Shown: positions 47,604-63,553 of the stretch, in pieces
Layout of the letters: each line of letters begins with the position of its first letter
Numbering within the stretch: position 1 is the first letter of the stretch
Origin: Fomes fomentarius
Lineage: Eukaryota; Basidiomycota; Agaricomycetes; Polyporales; Polyporaceae
DNA: 64,000 nucleotides
Reading direction: 5' to 3'
Assembly: GCA_022606135.1 (NCBI GenBank)
Contig: JABYQN010000008.1
Span: forward strand, 744,001 to 808,000
Notes under the pieces: model-generated
What the model was told of the DNA's origin: nothing
Database searches by the model: none
The model's input: the letters and a program-made list of their open reading frames with translations, nothing else
Position numbers and translations under genes: made by a program

Positions 47604-48972
47604 CTATAGCAGCAGTAGCGGGTCGTCTGTGCGATATCAGTTTGGGATTTGGAGTCGCAAGTGAGTTGGGTGTCGTAATCGTTGCATTCATGAGACATTG
47701 GAGTCGTCGAGTTGTCGTAGTCATATTCTTTGATATCACGGTCAAAAGTATCCGGGAACCTTCTTACGTTGAACCGGGCGTGTCCTCTTTTCGCTCTCTG
47801 CATCCATGAACGCATCATCAGTCGACGCGTCTCAAAGCACGATATATAGACTTCGTGCACTCACCGGTAGGCGATCGCCTGATCTTCGCTGCGATCGAAG
47901 TCTTGTGTAGCTCCTGCACGAGGCTCGCCTTCGCGCCGGCCAGGAAGCCCTCAACGAAATTGAAGTCCTTCTCAACCATGTTGTCTGTCACGCCGTATCC
48001 GTGAAGCTCCTCGAGAATCATCGTCCACCCGGGCTCGAGGTTCGGCGTGGCGTCTATTCGGCCCTTCTCGTCAAGCCCGACATGCGCGACATGGACGAAG
48101 GTGCCCGGCGACGGCGCGGAGATCATGGCGGGGGAGAGCTTCCGCCCTGCTCCTGCCCCTGCCCCTGCGCTGGGGTTCGCGGGCGAGTCGGAGACGGTGT
48201 TGGGGTACGGGAGACACGCAGGCGCTGCAGCAGGCGACGGAACGGAGACCGGCTTCGCTGTTCGAGGCTTGGGGAGGTGGGGCGCTGTGACCAGTCAGCA
48301 GTGGCGCAAATAGCAGGTGAGTGACACGTTGACGGATATGAGGGTGGAGATCGAGGTGGAGGTAGAGGTTGCAAGGAAGGAGAATCACAATAACAAGGTT
48401 AGATGAATGCAGGGACCGGCAGATGAAGAGCGGACGTACCGGAGATTTGGATGCGGCTTGTAACACGCTTGCGAAACTTCTGGGCGTCATGGTCTTCCTC
48501 GTAGCGGAAACCAAACGATCTCGACTATGACGGAGGTTCAGCTGGTGACGCAGAGAGTGGAGGGGATGTAGGGCAAACGTACGCGTCCGGAGAATGTGTG
48601 GAAAAAGGGCTTGTCCGCGTGGTAGTCAAGGTCGGAAGGGATGGGGTGGAACCACACAATTCCCTTTCCAGAATCGACGTCGACCAGGCGGAACCAATAG
48701 TTGTGCTCGATACTCGTCCCCTCTCCGATCCCGAGGGGTCGGTCAGGGTGGACGGTGATTCGGTTCCTGCCGAATACGAGCATGCCGCGGAGACCCGTGA
48801 AAGTCCAGGAGTCTGCAGGGGCACCAAAAGGAGCTTGATAGATACGTGCGGGCGCGACGGCGATGACTTTGATGTCCGGAGGAAGATAGGACATGACGTT
48901 GCGTTTGTCGTCCTCGGAGAGTGAAGAAATGGTGGCGGCAGGAGAGTGAGGGTGTGTCTGAATGTGAGCCAT
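47604..48972 (-). CDS. WH1-CRIB protein, WASP-like (3' end uncertain)
   Basis: Actin-regulator type protein. The WH1/EVH1 domain spans DDKRNVMSYLPPDIKVIAVA, WTFTGLRGMLVFGRN, YWFRLVDVDSGKGIVWFHP and SRSFGFRYEEDHDAQKFRKRV. A Pro/Ala-rich linker follows, then a CRIB (Cdc42/Rac-binding) motif ISAPSPGTFVHVAHVG and its following helix NMVEKDFNFVEGFLAGAK. In yeast and animals this pair of domains belongs to WASP/Las17-type activators of Arp2/3. No WH2 or acidic VCA end is seen here. After the CRIB exon, GTGAGT at the ACC codon leads to a 30-nt exon (47768-47797), then a 40-nt intron to an exon ending near a GTTATT at 47604; beyond that I cannot fix the stop, and the frame stays open to 47180. Start ATG at 48972. 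Confidence 0.72.
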
Positions 48973-50280
48973 GTCGTGAACTAGTTTTCGAAGCAGCAAG
49001 CGTACAGTAGGGTGAAGTAGAGAAGGATTAGATGGGAGTGGATGTTGGCCTCTGCTACGGATAGAGTCGAGTATATATAAGTAGTGGTATGACGAGGCTG
49101 AGGAGGTGGGCGCTTCGAGAAGAAAGGAAGAGATGCATCGTGTTCACCTCATGTCGATCTCACAGGGAGCGGGAGCATAACATCACGCCGACCACGGTAC
49201 GGACACGATGGAGACGCTGCGGCGGTATCTGCCGTGCCACTGATGAACATCACCTACATGCTGTCAATTGCTGTGGGAACTATCCTCCTGGTGGCCAATA
49301 CTTAGCCATGCTCATGGTGGGAGAGGTCCATCCGTGTTTTATCACAACGCGATGGGGGCGAACGCGTTTCGCATCACACGACAAAAGCCGGGAAGGCGCG
49401 GAAATGAGCGCGGAGTCTGGCACGAAAGTGGCCCACGACGATCGACGTAGTCTGAAAAGACAAGTTGGCTCGAGCAGAGCCTCCACTGGCAGGCCCGGCT
49501 GACGACATCAAGCAGTAGACTTACATACTACGAGCGCCAGCGATATGGAAGCCGGCCTTTGTGGGACGGGTCGGCAATCGCACATAAAGAGAAAGTGGCC
49601 GATAGACGAGGTCTAGGTCGTGAAGGGACTGGTTCAGCCTCAGCAGATAGCGATGGGTGCCAGTCGGTTGAGGTAAACACAACCGTTCCGAGCCGATCTG
49701 AGACCGAGGGGTGTGAGTTTACAAGGGCTTTTGTGACTGTGCAAGGTCGGCAGGTCGACTGCCGCAAATTGCAAAAACGTGCATGCGTGGCTTTCGCGTG
49801 TCCATACCTATATCGATGTGTTCTGCAATGAGCTATCCAGTTATCCATAGCAGCGCAGTACTCACATCGCGAGCATCGTCCCACAAGCCCTACCCTGAAC
49901 CTGCGAACGGTCGAGGACCTCTATGGCTCACATGCTGCCAGCTGGATAGACGTGATTGCAACGTGTACCATGTTCGGGTAGCTTGAGGGCTTGATACACT
50001 TGTCCATGTTGGTCTAGGCAGGGCGTTGTATGACTAGCTAGATATCACCATTGCACTTGATCCCTGTGGGCGACATGGTAGTCGAAGATAGAGTGGCACC
50101 AAGCGGTCAACTTGGATGTTGGGGTAGTAGATAAGATAAGATGGCGGCACGCCTTAGATAAGATTAGAATGTGCTGTTTTCACAGGCGTCTACGGACATC
50201 GCCGCCGGTTTGAGCGAACTGAACTCATCTAGCAACCAAGACAGCCACAAGGCATACTATCCGGTCTGGGATCAAAAGAC
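48973..50280. other. Divergent intergenic region
   Basis: About 1.3 kb between two start codons. Open frames at 49089-49502 (plus) and 49528-49884 (minus) carry no motifs and the second overlaps antisense frames. Nothing else was recognised. Confidence 0.4.
49072..49079 (-). promoter_or_regulatory. TATA box of the WH1-CRIB gene
   Basis: Minus-strand TATATATA-like element about 100 nt upstream of the ATG at 48972. Confidence 0.4.
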
Positions 50281-53619
<3,339 letters not shown>

Positions 53620-53925
53620 TCCAGGCCCAGGGTACCTTTGTTCGTGCTCGATGTATCGATGCAGGGTCTGAAGATTGGGTGTGGACATGTGTAATGTTGA
53701 TGTTGTGTTCGCCTCGAAAACGGAGATGTACCTCCTTCCTACTCATGTATGAATACGACTACGATCGGTCACGAATTTATAGCATTGGGGCGTCACTGAG
53801 ATGACGCTGATGATTACAATACAAACAGGAACGGGTCCGTAAATAGCGAGTCACAAAAGCACAACAATGATCCAGTGATAGCAGTAAGACACTCAAGGAG
53901 AGGGGAGCAGAGAGCCGATAGATTT

Positions 53926-56900
53926 CTAGGTTTCCGTGGGAGGATGTAGTCGCGCGTTGACCTTCGCGCGATGTTGCCGGTTTTTGAGATGCACTTCGAA
54001 GTTCTGCAACGTCTCTCCGGGCCCGGGAGTGTAATGCTACGCAAAAAGACGTCAGCACGACTCTCTTACACATCGAGCACAACACGCGCGTGTTACACAC
54101 CTTGCCCGGGCAGTCCGTGCACTTGATCCGGAGATCGTACTCGCCCGCGTTGTTCCTACGCGTCACGACTTCGAAGATATCATCTGGGTACTTCGCCTGC
54201 ATCACGGCCATCGCCTCGGTCATCCAATGCGGGACGGTCAACTGCTCAATGTTGATGTCAGTCAACAAGTTCTGCGTTGAGCGTCTTCAACACGTACCGG
54301 TGGATGTTGGGTAGGAGGAGCGGAGGGAGCAGGGCGGGGAGGGGTGGCTTGCGGAGGGGACATTGCAGGTGTGGGCGAAGGGTGCTGAGCCTCTGGAGGC
54401 GCCGGAGGAGCGGACTTCGAGTGTCCGCCGTTCATCTTGACTAGGTTTGCAAGCGGAGACTCGTCTGTGCTCGATGCCGACGAGACGGGAGACATAGCTC
54501 GGTCGATGGCGTCTGCTACGCCAGCCTTACTATCGGGGACAACGGAAGGTGTCCTGGCAATAGACTTGGGTTTCGAGGGGCCCGGGGTGCCCATCTCCAC
54601 GTCGTCGTCCGCAATCTGAGGCTTCTCTTCGACATAACTCGACTGTGGCCGCTTCTTCTTCGACGCGGTCTTTGCTTGTTCCTCCGCCCTCTGCAGACCC
54701 TTGTGGTAATCGAGGCTGGAGTTATACGTAACAGGTCGAGGGCGACGGTGTCTGTGCCAGTACTTGCCTGTAAACATTATCAGACTCTAGTCCAATATCA
54801 TAGAAGGGGTTGTGCTTACCGCAAGTTCCACATTGCGACTTGTCTCCGAGCGGACCCTTGCGCCGACCGATGGCAATGCTCTCCGGGCAACCACAGTTGG
54901 AGCAATGCCACACTCCATCTATGTAGTTGGCATGCTGTCCGTCGGCGTACTCCTTTTCCTTCGCCTCCCTCTCCAGCTCCTTTGCACGCTTCGCGGTCAA
55001 CACAACCTTCGATCCTTGCCTGTCGACACCGCTGCTGCTCGGTGCAGGTAGGTCATTTTCCAACGGCGGTGGCAGGTTCGCCACATCGGCGGCAGTAGAA
55101 GGCGTCGGCGCCTTGATGTGCGCGCGAGCACTGAGGACAGAAGGCGGGTAAGGAGGCGACTTGAACAGACCCTTCGGCTTCTCTTTCTTCATCGCAGGCT
55201 GCGACATCACAGGAGTGATAGGTGCAGGAGGCGCCTGTGTGAGGATGGGGCCTCCGTTCTCGGATGCGACCATGTTCGCGATGGTGAGCGAGGCAGCAGC
55301 AGCAGCCGCACGACGGGAGGTCGGAGCGGCAGCGGCAGCGGCGAGTGCGAGTGCCGCAGGGGAGATCTCGGGGAAACCGATGGCTGGCGTGCGATAGGTC
55401 TTCGGAGGGTCGCGGTCCGGAAGGGCGACACCGCGCCGCCCCCGAGTCGTCTTCCGTTTGCGGCGCGCAAGCTCCTTCTCGCGGTCCTTCTCGTTCTTCT
55501 CTAGCTCGCTCTCGCTGAGGTAGTTGAGCTGGGGCGTGAACGCGCTGACTTGCTCCATCGAGCGTGCACCAGATGTAAGCGAAGGCAGTAGCGACATGCG
55601 GAGATCGTCGTCCTGGACCGCAGACCCATCGGAGGGATGGCCAACAAGGAACAACGACTTCTGGTAGATCTGGACCTGCTCACGTATAGAGTGCGCAATC
55701 GCAGTCCTTTACGGGCATTGTGTCAGCGTGAGTGTGCATGGTTCCGAATAAGCCGCTTACTTGAACTCCCCGCCCAGGCCAAGATCCGTCGCGTAGATCT
55801 CAGCGAACTGCTCCGGGGTTGGATCGACGTTCTCCAGATCCCACTCAAACTGATCTTCGAGCTTGTACGAGCCGGCGATGATGTCCAGCTGTATCGTAGA
55901 TTCGCGCAACCGAATAGGATTAACCGACGACGCTCCGCCGTACACGGAAACAAGCACGCACCTTCACCAGAATCCGCATCTCCTCATGCATCAGGTTCTC
56001 GTCCTCCTCAAAATCGTCAACAGTCATTGGCGCATCGTCCTTCGCATTCGGAGCCGCGAGCGCATCCGGGCGCTCGACCGTCTCGTCCTTGACGACTTTC
56101 CTCTTCTTGCGCGAGCGGACAACCTCCGCGGGTGGACTGGGCAATTTGTACAGCGCCTTCGACCGGACGCGCCTGCGCCACGCTTCCCACCACGCCGTCT
56201 CCTCTTCGCTGAACCTGCCACATAGGATATCTTCGGACTCAAGCATGACCCCGTCCTCGCCGAAGGTCGCGGAGTGTGCCTTGTAGTCGCTGAGCTGCTC
56301 CTGAATCGACTTTGTGATCGTAGCATGGTAGCTGACGTTGAGGCCGTAATCGTCGACCACAGACTGAGCAAAGACCTCTGGGGTGATGATTGGGTCTAAT
56401 GCGTGATAGATACAATCAGTGGTCGGTCATGACACGAGTGTGTGGAGCTAGCTCACCATTCAGATTCCACACGAACGTGTCACGCATCTTGTGTGCGTCA
56501 ACATCGAACTCGAGCCGGATAGGCACAAGCTGTTCAGGCATCTGTGCGTCCTCGTCCGATATCCTCCTGGGCCTACGCGGTTGCAATCAGTCAGTCACCA
56601 GGTATCAAGCCAACACAGACAATCCAAACAGCTCCACTCACAATCTCAGCCCCTCCCTCTTCCCAAACCTCTTCCTATCCTTCATCTCCCGTTCCTTCTG
56701 GCTCTTGAGGCCCGTCAACATCCACTTCTCCTGCCTCCTCCTTGCTCTCGCCTGTGCGTGCTGCTGCTCCTCGCCAGGCTGCGCGAGCGTGAAGTCCTTC
56801 TCCCACCACGCCCTCGGGGCGCTCACGGTCTTCTTCATCTCCTCTGCGACGCGCTCTCGCATCTTCCTGTACCGTCCCTCGTACTCCTTGTCTGCCTTCA

Positions 56901-59608
56901 TCCATCCCTGCACCTGCATGATCTCCTCCGCGCCCAGCAGCGGGATCACCTTCTCCGAGTCCACGAGCGGCACGACCGACACCCGCGTCACCTTCGGGTC
57001 CAAGCTCACGTCCTTTGGCAACGACGGCAGCGCCGGGATGATCTTCGTCTGCGTCTGCGGCTGCACTGTCTGCTGGGCTGCTGCGGGCTTCCCGTTCGTA
57101 TTGGGGACAGGGGGCTTTACTGCACCCGGGACACCGCCTGCGATGCTGGGCGAACCGACCTGGAACGGCGACGCCGCAGCGGGAGGCAACGAGGTCTGGC
57201 GTGGGGTCTGTGGAACTGCGCCGGGCCCCGAAACGGGAACAGGCCCATCCGACCCCAGCCCCATCCCAGCCATGTTCGTCGCCACGTTCAAGTTCGCGTT
57301 CGTTGGGGACGTCATATTCATCGGTCCCACGCTCTGCATTCCTACTGGAGCCGCGCTGGGCATGACGCTCGTGTTCACGTTCAGGGTCTGATTTGGGGCT
57401 TGAGTCGGCAGGGCGCTCTGCGACGTCGAACGGGCCATCGGAGGGATACCGAGGCCCATCCCAGCGAGGTCGGACACCTGTCCTTGAGTTTGTGCTGGAC
57501 CTTGCGAGGAACGCGGTACGACGGGAGGAGGCATCATGCCCCCGCCGGCACCGCCTACGAGCGAGCTCTGACTTTGGCTTTGGATCTGAGTCGGGTTTGC
57601 AGCTTGCTGCTGTTGTGCCATGGGGCCGATGTTGCCCGTGATACCCATACCAGAGATCCCCGTCTGACTCTGCGAGCGGGTCATCTGCGGCGCCGTCGTC
57701 ATGGGCGCGGGTGTCTCCGAGAGCTTGCGCTTTGCACTAATATATGGCGACCCAGGCGCATGCGCGTTCACATTGTTCAAGGCGGGTACGGGAGCGGGCG
57801 CGATCGGCGTATAGCCCGAGCCTGCCTGCTGAAGCTGGGTCGGCGACGTCTTCTGTTGTTGTTGTTGCAGATGTTGCTGCTGCGGGCTCTGCTGGCGCTG
57901 CTGATGCTGGCGAGGGGTCTGCGGACGTGCATGCCCAGCCGCCGTCGGGGGACGACTCGGGAGCTTCTGCGGTCCGTCCGTCCCAGGCGCGCTCATCGAC
58001 TGGCCGGTCCCCGGGCGCTGCGGCGTCGCCATCCCTCCGACAAAACTCGGCGGCATGGATCCATGCGCAATGGGCATCGGTGCCGCCGGGCCATCCTGGC
58101 TGAAATTCTGCGACACGTTCTGGCTTTGGCCTTGACTCTGCGACGTCCCCGGGCGGGAGCCGGCAGCGGTGCCAGGACGCGGACTCGGGCTAGGGAACGG
58201 TCCGCCGTGTGCAAAGCCCTGGTGCTGCTGCATATGTGGATGCATGCCGTGTCCTCCGTGATGGGATGCAGCAGTCGGCGGTCGTGGCGGGACAGACGAC
58301 GGCGGACCCATGGCGCCGGCTTGAGGCTGAGGAGCGTGCGGGAGGCTGCCTGTGCTGCCAGGCCCTGGAGTGGAGGGCGAGCTCTGCATCTGACCTTGCG
58401 CGAGCCGGTGCGGGTGACCTCCGAACGACGCGGATGAGGGCGGGCGCTGCATGTGTGCTTGATTTTGCTGCTGGAGCATCTGCATCTGCTGGAGCTGCGC
58501 GGGACTCATGTTGCCCATCCCGCCCATGTTCATCGCGCCCTGCATCCCGCCGCCGCCGCCTCCGCCTCCTCCCATGTTGCCCATCTGCGCCTGCATCATG
58601 CGCTGCATCTGCATCGCCCTCATCTGTGGGGTCATCTGCGCGAACTGCTGCATCTGCTGGGGGGTGAGGTTCGAGAAGCCTGGTGGCAGGCCATGGTTAG
58701 AGCTGAGGCTTATGTTCGACATGCTGGCGGTCGACGGAGGACCGGTCGACGACGGCGACTGCTGGGACATGCCGTGGCCTGAAACGTTCGGGAGTGCAGA
58801 TGACGCACTCGTTGGAGACGCGATCGAGCCGCCGCCTAAGGAAGAGGAGAGAAGAATCGGTAGTCAGCAATGAATGATAGAATCGAAACGACGCACCCAT
58901 GCCCATACCGCCGCTCATGTTCATTCCGCCCATACCGCTCATATTCATTCCGCCCATCCCGCCCATGCTCATGTTCCCGATCCCATTCATCCCTCCACCG
59001 AGCGCGGCGGGGTTGATCCCACCCATACCGCTCATAGAGCCCATTCCGCTGCCACCGCCGCCGCCACCTCCCATCCCACCCATGCTCATCTGTTGCTGCT
59101 GCTGTTGGAGGAGCTGCGCGGGACTCATGCTCATACCGATCCCGCCGCCGCCTCCCATGCCCATGCCACCTCCGCCGCCCATACCCATCCCGCCTCCGCC
59201 CATGTTCATGCCTATGTTCGCTCGCTGCTGAGCTTGAGCTTGGGCTTGGGCCTGGACCTGCATCTGCATCTGCTGGTACTGGGCCATGCGACTGTTCATG
59301 CCTCCCATGCCTCCGCCTCCCATACCGTTCATGAGCGCTGCGGGGTTCATCGTACCTCCGCTCATGCCTCCGCCTCCCATTCCGCCCATCCCCTGAGCTC
59401 CGCCGCCCTGCTGGAACATGGCCGGGTTAATGCCCATACCGCCGCCGCCTCCCTGGGGGCCCATAGCGCGCATGGCTTGCATTTGTTGAATTTGCGCGGG
59501 GGTATAACCACCTTGGGGTCCGCCGTTCGCGCCGGAGTTAAAGCCGCCAGAGAGAAAGGCAGGGTTAATGCCTTGGGACATGTCTGCGCCCTGGGAGGAC
59601 GTGTTCAT
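53926..59608 (-). CDS. SNF5: SWI/SNF chromatin-remodelling subunit SNF5 with GATA-like zinc finger
   Basis: Large subunit, about 1690 residues, of a nuclear SWI/SNF-type remodeller. From the start MNTSSQGADMSQ there is a very long low-complexity N-terminus: Met/Gly-rich (GMGG), then Gln- and Pro-rich. A helix-rich stretch (REKEMKDRKRFGKREGLRL) leads to SNF5 repeat 1 (LVPIRLEFDVDAHKMRDTFVW, DPIITPEVFAQSVVDDY). Repeat 2 (LDIIAGSYKLEDQFEWDLEN, PEQFAEIYATDLGLGGEF) follows after intron removal. Next is a zinc finger with CSNCGCPESIAIGR and CGTCGKYWHRHRRP, then a Pro/Ser-rich linker. The end is a CTDCPGK plus VHLKNRQHRAK segment with a Cys2His2-like pattern. GATA-like finger plus SNF5 is a known fungal arrangement. 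Introns are few and short, and the stop TAG is at 53926-53928. Confidence 0.94.
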
Positions 59609-61872
59609 GCTAGCGTTTGAGGCGTGTGTCTAGTCGTCGACGTCGTCGCGAGTGTCCTATCGTATCAGTTGCTGGACATGCGCGCGTCGCGCGTGTTGTG
59701 TTGCGTTCCAAGAGCGTGTTATCTGTTTGGGGGATAGCATATAGTCAGTCATAGCGTGTCGAGGGGCGGTGGGGATGGGAGACGCGTCATTCTGAACGTG
59801 GACAGACGGCCACGAAAGGCGGGAGGGACGCGTCATTTGTCCACGATGAGGGGGAAGATGGTGGAAGGACGAAGAGAGGGGAGAAAGGGATGGGGACGTA
59901 CTTGAATGCCGGGAGGGGTCACGTTATTCGGGAAAAGATGAGAGGGAGTCGCGCCTGGAAGGGAGAAAGGGGCATGTCAGCAGGTGGACGGGGCGGGCGG
60001 GGCGAGGGAGAGGGAGAGGGTCGGGGGACGGGAGGCACGTGTCGGGAGGGAAAGGGCTCACGGATTCGAAGGGAGAGGGTTGGATGGGCAGGGGATGGGG
60101 TCTGGAGGAACAACGTCTGAGTCGCTGCCGCAGGCGGGAATGTTCGGAGAGGCGCAAATTGTGTGGTAAGAATGGCTAGGGCGGCAAGGGGAAGTGCAAG
60201 GAAGTTCGCAAGAGCGTGGCTGGGTCTGCGTTTGGCGGCCTGTCTGCGTCCGAGTCCGCTCTCCGAGTCCGTTATCGCGCGGTCGTAGCCAGAGTGAGCA
60301 CAGCGCACGCCCGTCACCAGGGTCAAGGGCCAAAAAGTCACACAGTCACGCCCCCACCTCCACCAGCGCCCGCCGCCTCAGTGCGTCTGCTCATCGTCTC
60401 CAACGCGCTGGCCATCGCGGGGCACACAGGACGGAGGGAGAAGGGCCAAAGGACAGGCTGTATTTATACGCCCGTTGGAAGCAGAGGATACTACCACGCC
60501 GCTTGTCTCGTCTCATCCCCCGCTCGCCCAGATCTAGATCGTAGATCTTCCTCTCTCCTCCACTCCCTCCTCCAATTCCCCTCCCCGGTCTACCTCCTTC
60601 CGTCAGTCTTCTATCCTCTCCTTCCCCTCCCTCCTCTTCTTTTTCACTTCCCAGCCGCCCCAGAACACGTCCCGACGGTCTCGCGCGGCGGGACGCCCAG
60701 ACGAGCGTATGACGACGACGACGACGTTCGTATGTGATCACTACATGGCCATCATGTAACCGCCTGTTGCCCTGCCCCGCCGTGCGTCGGCGAGCCGGCC
60801 TCTTTCCTCAGCCGTTGTCCCTTGGCCCCGGCTCGGACGACTAGCCCAGGACCAGCCCTGAGAGGCTGAAGGTTCGGACCAGGTTCGGACCCAGTACTTA
60901 TTCCGCGCTTGCAGATCTAGAGGCAAACCTACGCTAGTGCCGCGTATTCCGACAGAGTTCATGCGGGCTCCCGACAGCGTCAACTCTGCCTTCTCGTTTC
61001 CATCATCCAGCCTCTACTCGAGACAACGTGAGAGAGGGAGCAGAGGCGGCGGGAACATTCCAAGGACGGTTCCGGACTTGGGGTAAGTACATGCTCGCGC
61101 ATATGCAAATGTGGCACGAGATCGAGGCACCAGCATCCTGAGGCCCTGGTACTCTGCAATCTTGCAAGCACTATTCAGCCTAATGCATCCGCACATCCAG
61201 CGTCCTTTTCCCGCAACCACAACTGCAATTGTCATCCCAAATCTATGCGCAGTTTGCTGAATACGTTCCACATGTCTGGATTCTGGAATGCATGACGCCG
61301 TGAGTCACTCACTCCATTTTGGATAATTCTGTCGCCGCTCTGTACGTAGTTGCATGATGCCATCGCTCTACGGAGCTTTTGCGACGTGCCTCTCCCGGAT
61401 CACTCGAGTCAAAATTCTAGTTATTCCACTCGCATCTTCTCGGACGAATGAGGAAAACGGAGCGCCTGCTCTCCGTATATGGCAAATACCGACGCCTCAC
61501 TGTTTTGGGAAGGTCAAGATCCGCCCCGAGCCGAGGAGTTGCGGAAGCCCGTCCCAAATAAAGATGGGTAAGGGCGGTGGATGTTTGTGGACACCTGTGT
61601 GTACACACTGTGGCGTTTGCCCTTCGCTGCGTGTCCACGTGCATCAATGAAAAATGTACTCGAACTGCTTGAAGTTGAAGGAAGCTATGTTACTGTACCA
61701 GCATTTCATGAGGACCAAAGGTGATCATGAGCGCACTATTATGTGCGTATGTTATTGTCGAACAGTACAAAAATACACGATGTCGTAGAGTTGCGGTCAT
61801 TCATTACATTGCAGGAGTTCTGCCAATGTCCATCCAAAACCCCACGGTCCAACAAACCGCCCCGGGGCAACC
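59609..61872. other. Long divergent/upstream region with pyrimidine tract
   Basis: About 2.3 kb holding no supported gene. The plus strand has a strong C/T tract at about 60541-60660 and a GA-rich stretch at about 59985-60080; both are typical of a long regulated promoter or 5' untranslated region, here upstream of SNF5. Open frames such as 60216-60737 and 60741-60983 are composition artefacts. Confidence 0.4.
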
Positions 61873-63553
61873 TCATAGGAACCAGCGGAATTCTGCGCTC
61901 TGCGGGCCCTCGCGCAGCTTCTGTGTCGAGACATCGCGCGCCTTCCTCACCACGCCCTCCTTTGCGTCTCTCCGCTTGTTGTCGAACACCATGTACGCCC
62001 CGAGCAGCAGCGTCAGCGACGCGCCGGCCATGCCAAACACCGCCGTCGTGATCAGCGCAGGCGTGTAGTCCGGCGCGTCCTTGTTCCTGAAGATGTTGGA
62101 CGAGACGAGGCCCATGAGGTTCGCGAGCGGGATGCCGACGGACGTGAGCGCGATGCGGCGGCCCTCGTGCGCGATGTTGTTGTTGTACCACGTGCTGAGC
62201 AGCACGGACGGCGCGCTCGTGCCCCACGTCATCATGAAGCACGCAAAGTACGCTACGTGCAGGTCGCGCTCGACGTCGATCGTCGCGTACACGATGAAGC
62301 CGATGAACGTGAGGATGAAGCCGAGCGCGATGAACGGGAAGCGGATCTTCGCGTAGTCGGACGAGAACGCGAGGATGAGGAGGAAGACGGCGCCGACGCA
62401 GTTCGGCGCGACCGTGTACAGGTTCGTCTTGATGGTGTCGTACCGGAGCCGGCCGATGATCTGCGGCATGAAGAGCGCGACGGACTGGAGGGGCACGCCG
62501 AGGCAAATCTCGATTCCGAGCCAGGCGAACGCGGCGGGCATGGTGAAGACCTTCAGTGCGTCCTTGAGAACGAATTTCTCGTTGACGACGGAGGAAGAGT
62601 CCATCTGGATGCGCTGGAAGGCGATCTTGCGCTCCTCTTCGTTCAGGAACCATGCCTCGCCCGCTGATTTGGGGAGATAGAAGAACGCGAAGACCGCGAC
62701 TGCACCGGACGTCAGGGCGGGTAGGATTGAGCAGGAAGGGGGAGTTCACGTACAGACGACGGTTGCGCTTCCTTCAATGATGAAGAGGTACCTCCACGCT
62801 GGGATTTTCGAGTCCTTGATGTCTAGTGCGTTTCATCAGACGCGAACCTGAAGGCAGATGGGAGCATCACTCACGGAAGACACCGAATGCGAGAAGACCG
62901 GAGAACGCGTTCGCAATGTTCGACGCGGCGTAGAATATTGCAAGGCGCCGTGCAAGCTCTCCACGGCGGTAGAACGTTGTCAGATAGTAAATGACAAGCG
63001 GGAAGAAGCCAGACTCCGCCATTCCTGCGCGATTACCGCTCCCATGTGAGATTGCGCTCCAAACTAGAGCAGTCAAACACTCACCAAGAATCCACCGCGT
63101 CGCCATCATGCCGCCGAAGTTTTTGACCGCAGCACTCAGGAGCGTCATGCTCCCAAACGTAAACATCAAAATAGGCAGTACGCGCGCTGGGCCGAACTTC
63201 TTGCCGACGAACGCCACTGGGGCGGCGAAGACTACGTAGGGGACGAAGAACACGGAGAGAATTGTGTTGTACTGTCCGTCCTTGAAGTGCAGGTCGGCTT
63301 CCATGCCGTTGGTCTTCGCGTTTCCGAGGTTGCCTTTGTCAAGCGCATTTGCGAGATACATGAAGGCTAGCACGGGGAGGATGCGGAGGTCGAACTTCAG
63401 CACGAGCGACCGCTCGTGTTCGAACGTCGGGAGGGGTACCTGTGCGTCAGGCCCGAGCTCTGCGTTGCCCGAGGCGCCGTCAACATCTTTGGCGGAGTCC
63501 TTGTGAATGGAGGACACTCTGGACGAGGTTTTCTTGAGGTCGCTGGAGCTCAT
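61873..63553 (-). CDS. MFS permease, DAL5-like anion:cation symporter family (second)
   Basis: Membrane transporter of about 490 residues. Starts MSSSDLKKTSSRVSS and has a polar N-terminus. Motifs: FDLRILPVLAFMYLANALDK and GNLGNAKTNGM (family signature at helix 1-2), VFFVPYVVFAAPVAFVGKKF, ARWILG-type and MAESGFFPLVIYYLTTFYRR. Further on are GLLAFGVFR, KIPAWRYLFIIEG, and a second half with APNCVGAVFLLILAF, TWGTSAPSVLLSTWYNNNIA and SVGIPLANLMGLVSSNIF. The tail is SAEFRWFL. Four introns of 55-60 nt are placed in the first half; the last 240 codons form one exon. Relatives import allantoate, nicotinic acid or similar anions. It is distinct from the permease at 38.2-41.2 kb, so no tandem duplication is implied. 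A TATATAA lies on minus at 63705-63711. Confidence 0.9.

Noticed and set aside
56390..58437. Very long plus-strand frames (333 and 648 codons)
   Set aside because: They lie exactly antisense to the SNF5 Pro/Gln-rich exon; the product is Arg/Leu/His-rich nonsense with no motif.
58874..59620. 248-codon plus-strand His/Ala/Ser-rich frame
   Set aside because: Antisense of the Met/Gly repeats of SNF5.
61739..62749. 336-codon minus-strand frame beside the MFS permease
   Set aside because: Shifted frame of the permease last exon; Arg/His-rich with no membrane segments.
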